Below are positions 16,736 to 24,328 of a stretch of 50,910 nt of DNA, in pieces. Position 1 is the stretch's first letter; every line of letters starts with the position of its first letter. Source of the stretch: an uncultured Ruminiclostridium sp. (GTDB taxonomy: Bacteria > Bacillota > Clostridia > Oscillospirales > Acutalibacteraceae). The stretch is from assembly GCA_902490005.1 (NCBI GenBank), contig CABUCM010000019.1:1-50910 (forward strand), written 5' to 3'. The notes below the pieces were generated by a model. The model made no database searches and had not been told where the DNA came from. It saw nothing but the letters and a program-made list of their open reading frames with translations. The position numbers and the translations under genes were made by a program.

Positions 16736-17947
16736 TTAATCCATAGGAACCTGAGGCATTTCCGGATGGTTCGGTCCAAAATGCTTCAAAATGACCAAAG
16801 GCTCGCAAATAGAATGGTTGGTGATCTTAACGCCGTCCGTCGCGGCTGTTTCACCCACAAAGAACTCGTCGGCGCTCAGCTGGCCAAAGCGGAGCATGCC
16901 GGCGGTTTCACACTGGTAGCCGCCGATGGTGCCAAAGCCCTGGGTCAGGATGCAACCGTAAGCGCCGCTGTCCTTGATGGTGACCGTCTGGCCGGGAAAA
17001 ACGGTCAGCTCCTTGGCGCCCATATAGGGATTGCCGTAGGTGATCCACTTTTCCTCATAAACGCCGTCTTCCTTGGAATCCATTACCGGAGGACGGAAGT
17101 AATGCTTCTTAAAATGGGGGTCAACGTTTGCCTCCCAATCCATTAAATCCATCACCGCTTCTATGTTGTCTTTCTGGTCCTCCGGCAGATATTCCACCAA
17201 GCTTTGCCTGTCGCTGACTTCCCCGGACGCCACGTTTTCAAACACCGAGCTAACGTCGCTGTTCCATTGGGGCTCGTAGGTTAAGCAAGAGGCGGGGGCG
17301 TGAACCACGCCGGCGGGCGTATACCAGCCGGTGCCCAGTTCGACCCGGTAGGCTCTGGAAAGCTCGGTGATCCGGTTGTCGCCGGATTGAAATTGGAGCA
17401 GGCGTTCCCTGACCTCTTCCTTGGTGCAGTCGGGATCGAACCCAAAATAGGTCACCGGAAAACGGCCGGGATAATTGTTGTACTGCCTCGGGAAATAATA
17501 GGCCTCCGGTTTCCCCTGCAGGCCCACCCGGGCCGCCGCCGCGGAATCCAAATGCAGATGGTGAAACAATGGGAGCTCATTGTCAAAAAACTTGGCGTAC
17601 ATGGGCCAAGTACCATATTTTTTTAGAAATTCCTCTCCGATCAAGTCGGCGCCTAATTCCTCCACGGCGTCTTTCAGCAGAAATCTTTCTTCCGGGGTCC
17701 TTCCACAGGAGACATAGCTCAATCCTTCGTCTTCAGCGGTCAGCGGCCCGTTGAACGCTTTAATCACGCTGGAAAACCAACGCTCTTTCAGGGCACCCCG
17801 GGCGGTGCCTAAAGCAAAATAATCGTCCGGGTGCAGCCGCAGCCGTTTGCCCGGCTGGGAATTGCGCCTTGGGACAAAATTGGGGATTAATTTTAAAATT
17901 CCATTGTTTTTTTCAAAGGTTTCACGGATTATTTTTGATTGGCCCAT
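16736..17947 (-). CDS. Cupin protein resembling class I mannose-6-phosphate isomerase
   Basis: A 403-residue protein with a mannose-6-phosphate-isomerase-like double cupin. Candidate metal ligands are HHLH at 129-132, Glu148 in GKPEAYY, and His216 in TPAGVVHAP. This order (H-x-H, E, H) matches the zinc site of class I phosphomannose isomerases, but the rest is divergent, so the substrate is unknown. It would act on a sugar or sugar acid in the cytoplasm, probably as an isomerase. The start at 17947 has AAAGGAG 7-8 bases upstream on the minus strand. It is the last gene of the aconitase X operon, 93 bases after the flavoprotein gene. Its convergent neighbour is separated by a strong terminator. 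Confidence 0.65.
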   Translation of the reverse strand: MGQSKIIRETFEKNNGILKLIPNFVPRRNSQPGKRLRLHPDDYFALGTARGALKERWFSSVIKAFNGPLTAEDEGLSYVSCGRTPEERFLLKDAVEELGADLIGEEFLKKYGTWPMYAKFFDNELPLFHHLHLDSAAAARVGLQGKPEAYYFPRQYNNYPGRFPVTYFGFDPDCTKEEVRERLLQFQSGDNRITELSRAYRVELGTGWYTPAGVVHAPASCLTYEPQWNSDVSSVFENVASGEVSDRQSLVEYLPEDQKDNIEAVMDLMDWEANVDPHFKKHYFRPPVMDSKEDGVYEEKWITYGNPYMGAKELTVFPGQTVTIKDSGAYGCILTQGFGTIGGYQCETAGMLRFGQLSADEFFVGETAATDGVKITNHSICEPLVILKHFGPNHPEMPQVPMD

Positions 17948-18040
17948 AACGTTCTCCTTTACTGGCTAATTGTTCAAAAGGCATTGCCTTTCTTTTTTTG
18001 TTAATGCGTGGACGCGGCAAATTAAAATTCAAATGTTATT

Positions 18041-19663
18041 TTAAGCTTCCACAGAACCGAAAACAACCTTTCCCGCCGGATCAAACGTGACATAACGCAT
18101 ACTGGCATCCCTTTTTTCGGGATAATCCAAGCGCAGATGGGCGCCCCGGGTTTCTCTTCTCTCCCGCATCGCCGTAAGCATCAAAAGGGCGGAGCATATG
18201 GCGTTCTCGGCTGAAAAAGCGTAAGCCGCCTGGGGCGTATTTAAAAACGCCATTGGACAGAAGTCTTTACGGAGGTCCTCTAAAACGCTGATTCCCTCAT
18301 CCAGCTTTTCTTCCGTTCTTTCTAAAAACGCCGCCTTTTGAACTGTTTTCTGGACAATTTTCATCGCGCTCTCCGGCGGCATTTCCGATGCGGTTTGACT
18401 GAAACGGCAGGCGTTTTCAATGGCGTTAAGGCATGCCTGATCCGTAATTTCAGGGATTCCACCTTCCCTTTTCGCAAAGCTTACCGCCGCTTCCGCCGAC
18501 AGCTTTCCGAACACCTGGGCCGCCATAATCGCGTTTCCGCCCATCCGGTTCGCGCCGTGGCAGCCGCCCATAGACTCTCCCGCGGCGAATAGCCCGGGAA
18601 TATCCGTGTGAATATCATCGCCCGCTAAAATTCCGCCGTTAAAGGCGTGGGCATGGGGATAAATGGTCATCGGCATGTCAAAGGGATAGCGGGAACCCCG
18701 CAGGAACTTTTTCCAGGCGGTATATTCAGCCGCCTCCAGCTTTTTCAAATCGCTGGTAATTACCCCGCCCCCTTCCGCGGCAACCGCAAGATCAAAATAC
18801 TTGGAAACATCCTCAGAGGAAAACGGCCCGTGGGTACTGCGAAGCTTCATACATTCCTCGGCGGTACAGCCCTGGGGCAGATATTTTTCTAAAAACGGTT
18901 CTCCCGCCCGGTTGGTAAAGCGTTTCGCCGCGGCAAACGCCCCTTGAAAATAATTAATGCCCCGTACCGGCTCCAAGGTGGCGTTGATAAACTGGACAAA
19001 CTCCAGATTGACGATTCTCGCGCCGTGGCGGGCCGCCATGGCGTAGGCGCTGCCGTTTAACGGGCTGACAGCATAAGAAAATTCATATAGGTTTTCTCCG
19101 CCGCCGCAGGCTAACACCGTAGCGGGGGCTAAAACAGCCGCTATTTCCCCATCTTTCATAAACCCTACGGCCCCTTGGCAGGCGCCGTCTTTCATCAGCA
19201 GGGTAAAAACCGTAATCCCCTCTAAAACCTGGATATTGGGCCTGGCGCCGATCTGTTTCCGGTAAGCGTCTACCGCTTGATTCAGGTCGTTCAGCACCCC
19301 GCCTCTGGCTGTTTTTCCAAAACAGCTGACCATGGCCAAATCCATGCTGTCGGTAAATTCCAGGCCATAACCCTTCAGCTCTTCAAAGTTCTGCCGGGAT
19401 TGTTCCACCATCTTACGGGCAAGCTTTGGGTTCAAGCAGCCATGGGCCGCGTTGACGATATCTTGATAAAGGCTTTCCTCATCCTGCCGGTCCCGCGCGC
19501 AGGTAAGCCCCCATTCGGGGGAGTTGGCGTAAAAGGTAGACCCGCTGTAAGCTTGGTCCACCGCTAAAATCACGTTTGCCCCTTGGTCCGCCGCGGTCAG
19601 AGCCGCCTTTAATCCAGCGGCGCCGCCCCCAACCACAAGGACATCCGTACAAAGCCTAATCAC
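18041..19663 (-). CDS. Fumarate-reductase/L-aspartate-oxidase-like FAD flavoprotein
   Basis: A 540-residue flavoprotein. FAD-binding: VLVVGGGAAGLKAAL at 8-22 and the GLFAAGESMGG segment near 357-367. Substrate domain: GANRMGGNA with Arg373, HAFNGGI, and RGAHLRLDYP near the C-terminus. The usual QFHPT of succinate dehydrogenase/fumarate reductase is QFINAT here (224-229), so one substrate His is gone. The region for covalent His-FAD is also absent, as in NadB. No iron-sulfur or membrane subunit follows. It probably oxidises or reduces an unsaturated or 2-hydroxy acid other than succinate. It starts with GTG at 19663, with AAGGAGGGA upstream. It lies between a TIM-barrel epimerase and a cupin in the aconitase X operon. 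Confidence 0.82.
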   Translation of the reverse strand: MIRLCTDVLVVGGGAAGLKAALTAADQGANVILAVDQAYSGSTFYANSPEWGLTCARDRQDEESLYQDIVNAAHGCLNPKLARKMVEQSRQNFEELKGYGLEFTDSMDLAMVSCFGKTARGGVLNDLNQAVDAYRKQIGARPNIQVLEGITVFTLLMKDGACQGAVGFMKDGEIAAVLAPATVLACGGGENLYEFSYAVSPLNGSAYAMAARHGARIVNLEFVQFINATLEPVRGINYFQGAFAAAKRFTNRAGEPFLEKYLPQGCTAEECMKLRSTHGPFSSEDVSKYFDLAVAAEGGGVITSDLKKLEAAEYTAWKKFLRGSRYPFDMPMTIYPHAHAFNGGILAGDDIHTDIPGLFAAGESMGGCHGANRMGGNAIMAAQVFGKLSAEAAVSFAKREGGIPEITDQACLNAIENACRFSQTASEMPPESAMKIVQKTVQKAAFLERTEEKLDEGISVLEDLRKDFCPMAFLNTPQAAYAFSAENAICSALLMLTAMRERRETRGAHLRLDYPEKRDASMRYVTFDPAGKVVFGSVEA

Positions 19664-19724
19664 TAGAGATCCCTCCTTTCACCCAGAGTGCGCGGCATAC
19701 CGGCACACGGGTTTTATTCGATGT

Positions 19725-20600
19725 TTAAAAGTGCTGGTCCAGCCAGTTCTGGATTTTTTCGCTGATTAGCTCCGGTGTGTTTAACGCCGGATTCGTGCTC
19801 CACCTGATTTCGCTTCCAAAGTATCCATGATAGCCGTTGTGGTCAAACACCTTGAAACTGGCCTCCAGGTCTAGGCCGCCTTCTCCCGGAACGCGGCCGG
19901 CCCACGCCCCTGTGTTGAGAAGCTCGCCGTCCCTGTAATGGACAACCCCGATTTTGTCCCCGCCGCATAGGTCATACACGTCCTGTACGGTTTCACCGGT
20001 TTGCGCCAGGCACAAAAGGTCCACCGCGGCCTTGATATTGTCTTTCCCGCAGTCATCCAGCAGCCTTTTCATCTGCTTGTGATCGTTGACTACGGTATAA
20101 TTGGGTGTGGTGGCTTCCAGCGTGACGGTGACGCCTTCCGCTTTTGCTATGTCCGCCAGCCTGCTCATCGCGTCCACCGCCAGCTTCCACGCGTCTTCCA
20201 AATCCTCATCCAGGGATGCGTATCCTGGGCACATCACCACGCTGGATGCCCCAATCACGCCCGCCATACGGATCGCGTTCTCAAAATACCGGAAAGAACG
20301 AAAGCGCGTTACAGGATTTCTCGACGCGAGATTGTTCGGATAGGTGCAGCATTCCGGATTGATCTCCTCTACGCATAGCCCATGGGCATCTAGCTTTTGT
20401 TTGAACGCCTTCATATCCCCATAGGTCAAATCATACATGCAGCAATGGGGCTCCGCGCCATAGAATTCCAGCTTTTTCGCGCCGAGGCGTTGCAGGGAAT
20501 TCAGCGTATAATCCAGGGAATAATTCGTATACAGAAAATTGGAATAAAGAAACTGCTCTCTTTTTAGGTTTTGAAATTTTACAATATGATGGTTGGGCAT
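19725..20600 (-). CDS. Sugar phosphate isomerase/epimerase (AP endonuclease family 2 TIM barrel)
   Basis: A 291-residue xylose-isomerase-like TIM barrel. It contains NYSLDYTLNSLQRLGAKKLE, VVMCPGYASLDED, VTLEATTPNYT (metal-binding Glu), KAAVDLLCLA (Asp), VVHYRDGE (His) and GYHGYFGSEIRW (Glu). This E-D-H-E set is the usual divalent metal site. Relatives are FrlC fructoselysine 3-epimerase, hydroxypyruvate isomerase and tagatose epimerases; I cannot choose among them. The start at 20600 has GGGAGGAAG upstream. The 61-base gap before the flavoprotein and 85-base gap after the aconitase X small subunit contain no terminator, so one transcript is likely. Confidence 0.85.
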   Translation of the reverse strand: MPNHHIVKFQNLKREQFLYSNFLYTNYSLDYTLNSLQRLGAKKLEFYGAEPHCCMYDLTYGDMKAFKQKLDAHGLCVEEINPECCTYPNNLASRNPVTRFRSFRYFENAIRMAGVIGASSVVMCPGYASLDEDLEDAWKLAVDAMSRLADIAKAEGVTVTLEATTPNYTVVNDHKQMKRLLDDCGKDNIKAAVDLLCLAQTGETVQDVYDLCGGDKIGVVHYRDGELLNTGAWAGRVPGEGGLDLEASFKVFDHNGYHGYFGSEIRWSTNPALNTPELISEKIQNWLDQHF

Positions 20601-20685
20601 AAGCTTCCTCCCGCCTATTTTACCGCGTGTGCGCAGTTCGGTTTTCAGTTTAATTGCCAGCCCTTTTTCATCTGCCGTTTTGGGT

Positions 20686-21102
20686 TTATTCTTTATGGGT
20701 TACCTCGATGATGCCGTTGGTGGCGTCCACCTTGACCCAATCTCCTGTTTTGATTATTGAGAATACATCCTGCTCCGGTTCGGCCACCATGGGGAACTCA
20801 CAGGCGATACAGCCCAGGGCGGCCAGCGCGTCCAGGTCAGAATTAATAAACGCTTTTGGCGCCACGCCGTTGATTTTGCTCCAACTCAGCATGCCGCTGG
20901 TCCCTGAGGAGCCTTTTGTGGACTGGAAAACCAGTATTTTATTCTGGAAGGAACAGTTTTCCAGATCATGGCCTTTTTCAGTGAAAATGCCCTTCATAAC
21001 GTCGGCGCCGCCCCAGAAGGAAATCCTGCTTTTGCTCACCAGCGCCTCTCCCTCCGCGACGCCCTTGGAGATGCACCTAGCCTTAATAATTGTCTTTTTC
21101 AT
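20686..21102 (-). CDS. Aconitase X small (swivel) subunit
   Basis: A 138-residue swivel domain of the aconitase X family. Family marks are an N-terminal KARCISKGVAEGEAL, FWGGAD, LVFQSTKGSSGTSGML (the serine-rich catalytic loop), GVAPKAFINSDLD, and a C-terminal GDWVKVDATNG. In bacteria the known AcnX function is cis-3-hydroxy-L-proline dehydration; archaeal relatives dehydrate phosphomevalonate. The ATG at 21102 overlaps the stop of the large-subunit gene by 4 bases (ATGA), which indicates coupled translation and a stoichiometric complex. A GTG at 21114 could give four more residues but is less well placed. Confidence 0.88.
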   Translation of the reverse strand: MKKTIIKARCISKGVAEGEALVSKSRISFWGGADVMKGIFTEKGHDLENCSFQNKILVFQSTKGSSGTSGMLSWSKINGVAPKAFINSDLDALAALGCIACEFPMVAEPEQDVFSIIKTGDWVKVDATNGIIEVTHKE

Positions 21103-22334
21103 TTGGATGACCACCTGCCTTCGATTGCCGCCTTAACACAATTTTCCGTAGTATCCAGGGAAGCCCGGCTGTTAATGGTTCCCCTGGCATAATGGGCCTG
21201 CTTGATGGAGTCGGTGAGCATGGTCCGGTTGTTCAGATAATCCAGATTGCAGGAGCAGGTGTCCACGTAGACCTTGCCGCCGGCTTTCTCGATCACGTCT
21301 ATGTAGCCCAGCCGCCTGGCGTTTTCACGAATGCCATATTGGGTGTAAAGCTCAAAATATACGTCTTTGTGGATTTTTTTCCCTTCCAGCATTTGGGATA
21401 TCTTGGCGATTTTATACAACGTGGTGTGGGGGCAGCCCACATAAACAAAGTCCACCTTCTCGTCGTGGAATTCCCGCAGGCTTTCGATGGTTTCCTCCAG
21501 CTCCTTTTTCCCAAACACATAACGCTCTTCCGGCACTACGTCGCCTACCGCGTCCCTCAGCGTCCGGGCCTCCGGCGTAACGCCCACCATATGGAACATG
21601 GTGACCCCGCCGGATGACGCCATGGCCGAGCACAGCTGCTGGGCGGCCTCGATGGAAATGGGATGCCCGCCGGTAATCACGGGAATCCGCAAATCCGCTT
21701 TTTTGCCGATAAAGTATCCCAGCGCCCCCCACTCGATGGGGTCTTCAAGGTCTGTTTGAACGTCAATAATTAGGTTTCCCTTCCGGCCCTCATCCAGCAT
21801 CACGCCAAACTCTGGCGCGAATCCCAATATAGCCGCCGCATAGGAAGATTCCGCTCCGTTGCGGGTGGACCGCGCCCCCAGCATGGAGTTGATAAAGATG
21901 ACAGCGTGGGATTCCGTCCAGCAGCAGCGCTCCCCGGGCATGGGCACGTTGCTGGCGAGATAGGGCGTACAGCTCCAGGTGAGCACCAGCCCATTGGGCC
22001 GGGTGGCGTCGATCATTTTTTGCCCATAGGCTGGAATTCTGGGATCTACGCCGGGCAGCTCCATATTGCAGGTACTGATATGGCTCGTCGCCTTTACTTT
22101 CGCGCAGTAGGAGCACTGCTCAAGAACCCCTTCCATAATCTTATCAAGGCTTCGGGAAGTGTTGGCAAGATTATTTCCCGGGATATTTAAGTTGTTAGGC
22201 TGCACATTGGTGACCGGGACCATCCTTTCCGCCTTCATCGCGGTGCCCCAATCCACTAAAAGCTTCATCAGCCCTTGTTTAAATTCGCCTTCTTTTCCGT
22301 TTAAAATATCCTCTTGATCCTTAGTAAGTTTCAT
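21099..22334 (-). CDS. Aconitase X catalytic large subunit
   Basis: A 411-residue AcnX large domain. It contains ELPGVDPRI, TWSCTPYLASNVPMPGE, CWTESHAVIFINSMLGARS, followed by AAILGFAPEFG and DLEDPIEWGALGYFIGKKA. This is the consensus of the AcnX core, including the Cys, Glu and Ser of the cluster and substrate site. Family members use an Fe-S cluster to dehydrate small hydroxyacids. ATG 22334 has AAAAAAGGAGATG upstream; a longer reading from 22391 has no ribosome site. It is the first gene of the five-gene minus-strand operon. The promoter assigned below is about 350 bases upstream. The substrate is unknown; hydroxyproline catabolism genes such as proline racemase or ketimine reductase are not present in the window. 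Confidence 0.88.
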   Translation of the reverse strand: MKLTKDQEDILNGKEGEFKQGLMKLLVDWGTAMKAERMVPVTNVQPNNLNIPGNNLANTSRSLDKIMEGVLEQCSYCAKVKATSHISTCNMELPGVDPRIPAYGQKMIDATRPNGLVLTWSCTPYLASNVPMPGERCCWTESHAVIFINSMLGARSTRNGAESSYAAAILGFAPEFGVMLDEGRKGNLIIDVQTDLEDPIEWGALGYFIGKKADLRIPVITGGHPISIEAAQQLCSAMASSGGVTMFHMVGVTPEARTLRDAVGDVVPEERYVFGKKELEETIESLREFHDEKVDFVYVGCPHTTLYKIAKISQMLEGKKIHKDVYFELYTQYGIRENARRLGYIDVIEKAGGKVYVDTCSCNLDYLNNRTMLTDSIKQAHYARGTINSRASLDTTENCVKAAIEGRWSSK

Positions 22335-22695
22335 AAAGCATCTCCTTTTTTCACTGGTCTGAGCATTTCCGTTGCCGCAAATTCGCGTCATGCCCGGTTT
22401 GTGGAAAGAAATTAAAAATCATGCTTTTCCCGCATCCTCTTCATCTTTCCAGCCAGGGCTAGGCTTTTCGTTCCGCCGGCGCTTACCTTCACAACCGCTG
22501 GCGCTTCTTATATTTCCCTCCCTTCCTCCGCAGCCAGATAACGCTGTTTTCCCCGTTTTGCTTCTCTTTTATAGGGGCAAACCCCGGCCCTTTTAGAAAC
22601 GCCAAATTAATCCATTGCTATAAACCATGGGCCGCAATTGTGAAAATTAACTTTTTGCATAGTTTTATAATATTTAATTGACTTTAATTCGTCTT

Positions 22696-22725
22696 ATTAT
22701 ATACATTATTTCTCAAAAAAGTCAA
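22696..22725 (-). promoter_or_regulatory. Sigma-70-type promoter of the aconitase X operon
   Basis: On the minus strand TTGACT (22720-22725), an 18-base spacer and TATAAT (22696-22701) form a near-consensus promoter. Transcription would start near 22688. Confidence 0.75.
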
Positions 22726-22740
22726 TATATATTTTTTTGA

Positions 22741-22773
22741 ACAGTCCAATTAAATATAATAAACAGTTCAATT
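22741..22773. promoter_or_regulatory. Direct repeat upstream of the aconitase X promoter (candidate operator)
   Basis: ACAGTCCAATT (22741-22751) and ACAGTTCAATT (22763-22773) differ at one base and start 22 bases apart, two helical turns. They lie just upstream of the -35 element on the minus strand, where an activator or repressor pair could bind. Confidence 0.5.
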
Positions 22774-22890
22774 TTGACTAGCGATCAAAAAAACATAAGG
22801 GTGAAAACAACTTAATCCTTCTAATCTCTGTGGAAACCGCAAGGCCTTTTATCAATTTTTCTATAATCGGGATGTTGTTTTTTCATAAAA

Positions 22891-22921
22891 AAAAGCCGCC
22901 CGCAAAAAGCGGGCGGCTTTT
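22891..22921 (-). terminator. Terminator of the GntR/LacI-type regulator gene
   Basis: A 13-bp perfect stem (AAAAGCCGCCCGC and its complement) with a 5-base loop, 11 bases after the regulator stop. T-rich flanks on both strands suggest it can work in both directions. Confidence 0.9.
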
Positions 22922-22932
22922 TTGTTTTCACT

Positions 22933-24009
22933 TTAACAGCTATCCCGAATCATCAGTTCCGGATGAAATAGCACCGTGTGATTCTCTTGGTACTCCACGC
23001 CGTTAACCATGTCCAATAAAATTTCCGAGGCTTTTCTGCCGATCTCGTAAGAGGGGAACCGTACTGTGGTTAATTTAACAGGCAGCTCGGAGGAAAGATG
23101 GGTATTGTCATATCCCACCACGCCGATATCCTTCCCCGGCTTTAATCCGGCCTCCTCCAGCGCCTGGTAAACGCCTACCGCAAGAATATCATTGAAGCAA
23201 ACCACGGAATCCGGCGGGTCGGGCAGCTTCAGCATACGCTTCATCGCTTCATAGCCCAGCTCTAAATAAGGCTTTGTCAAATTCTCAGCGAAAACCACGT
23301 ATTCGTTCTGCAAATTAATGCTGCTTTCATAAAGGGCGCTTTGATAGCCAATATACCTTTGCTCTGAAGTGGAATAGTAAACGCCGGATATGTAGGCGGG
23401 CTTTTTCCAGCCCTTGCTCAGCATATGGCGGGTTACCATATAGGCGCCTAAAAAATCATTGGCGATCACCTTGGGGGCGCTCAGGCCCTCAACCCGGCGG
23501 TTGCACAATACATATTTAATTCCATGGTCTTTCAATTCCTGATAACCGTCTAAAAATATGTTATTCACCGCTGGGACAATAATAATGCCCGATACATGGG
23601 AATTAATCAGCTTTTGCATATACCGGTACTCTTTTTGGCTGTCGTTGTCCGTATTGCAGACAATCAAATTAATCATGGAGGAACTACATACGTCTTCCAC
23701 CGCCCTGGCCAGCTCAGGGTACGAGTTCTGGGCAATGTTCGGAAGGATCAAACCCCAGCTGTCGATGGGATGGCTGAACACCATAGACGGCTTTTTATCC
23801 TTGGACACATAAGTGCCGCTTCCCACCTTCGCGGACAAATAGCCTTCTCCAATCAGCTCAGAAATGGCCCGGTCCACCGTGGTTCTGGTCACATGGAATT
23901 GCTCCACCAGCTCTGTCCTGGTGGGAATTTTCGTATTATCCGGCAGCCCCTCAATGTAATCTAATAATTCATTTTTCACCTTGACATAAAGCTGACCCCT
24001 TTTTTTCAT
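22933..24009 (-). CDS. GntR-type HTH regulator with LacI-like sugar-binding domain
   Basis: A 358-residue regulator. Residues 1-70 are a winged helix of the GntR family: LLDYIEGL, IPTRTELVEQFHVTRTTVDRAIS, GYLSAKVGSGTYV. Residues about 75-355 are a periplasmic-binding-protein/LacI effector domain, with SGIIIVPA, GIKYVLCNRRVEG, GYQSALYE, PDSVVCFNDILAVGVYQAL and DIGVVGYDNTHLS. The same architecture is known from AraR of Bacillus, a sugar-released repressor. It starts at ATG 24009 with GGAG upstream, behind its own promoter. It stands between the aconitase X operon and the Gfo/Idh operon and probably controls one or both in response to a sugar or sugar acid. Confidence 0.9.
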   Translation of the reverse strand: MKKRGQLYVKVKNELLDYIEGLPDNTKIPTRTELVEQFHVTRTTVDRAISELIGEGYLSAKVGSGTYVSKDKKPSMVFSHPIDSWGLILPNIAQNSYPELARAVEDVCSSSMINLIVCNTDNDSQKEYRYMQKLINSHVSGIIIVPAVNNIFLDGYQELKDHGIKYVLCNRRVEGLSAPKVIANDFLGAYMVTRHMLSKGWKKPAYISGVYYSTSEQRYIGYQSALYESSINLQNEYVVFAENLTKPYLELGYEAMKRMLKLPDPPDSVVCFNDILAVGVYQALEEAGLKPGKDIGVVGYDNTHLSSELPVKLTTVRFPSYEIGRKASEILLDMVNGVEYQENHTVLFHPELMIRDSC

Positions 24010-24021
24010 CGTTTTATCTCC

Positions 24022-24209
24022 ATATCGAATTATTTGAAATCTAATTTACTGTAAATCATTTAAATAGCCCGGTTAATAAAGCCAAACTACCTTAAAATAA
24101 GCTATTTTTAACTATTATACGACTAAAATTCATCCTCTGTCAAGGCTCAAGATCGGCAGCCTTCCTTTCCCTTTTAACCTTAACCAACTTCCTGCCATAT
24201 ATCGAATTA
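24022..24209. promoter_or_regulatory. Repeated 11-mer ATATCGAATTA, candidate regulator operators
   Basis: ATATCGAATTA occurs at 24022-24032, just upstream of the regulator start, and again at 24199-24209, upstream of the plus-strand promoter. Exact recurrence 177 bases apart in one control region suggests binding sites, possibly with looping. Confidence 0.45.
24114..24143 (-). promoter_or_regulatory. Promoter of the GntR/LacI-type regulator gene
   Basis: Minus strand TTGACA (24138-24143), 18-base spacer, TATAAT (24114-24119): both hexamers match consensus. Confidence 0.8.
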
Positions 24210-24264
24210 ATTTCTATTTATGCGGTTCATTTCTCATATTAACGGTTTAATTTATAAAAATGTG

Positions 24265-24293
24265 TTGACTTTTTGTAAAGCGGTATGTATAAT
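24265..24293 (+). promoter_or_regulatory. Promoter of the Gfo/Idh-aldolase-ABC operon
   Basis: TTGACT (24265-24270), 17-base spacer, TATAAT (24288-24293). Transcription should start near 24300, where AATGAACCGG (24305-24314) would lie in the first transcribed bases, a repressor-type position. Confidence 0.85.
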
Positions 24294-24328
24294 TAAGACA
24301 AAATAATGAACCGGAGGCTGTGAAAGTT

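Larger units (their letters stand above)
22335..22932. other. 598-base intergenic region: long leader, promoter and candidate operator of the aconitase X operon
   Basis: No gene. From right to left it holds the regulator terminator (22891-22921), a direct repeat (22741-22773), a minus-strand promoter (22696-22725) and a leader of about 350 bases before the aconitase X start. In the leader the transcript is purine-rich and shows small GC hairpins, but no riboswitch class that I recognise. Confidence 0.6.
24010..24328. other. 319-base divergent control region between regulator and Gfo/Idh operon
   Basis: No gene. It holds two back-to-back near-consensus promoters, a repeated 11-mer (24022-24032 and 24199-24209) and an inverted pair CGGTTCATT (24223-24231) / AATGAACCGG (24305-24314) that brackets the plus-strand promoter. 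Confidence 0.7.
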
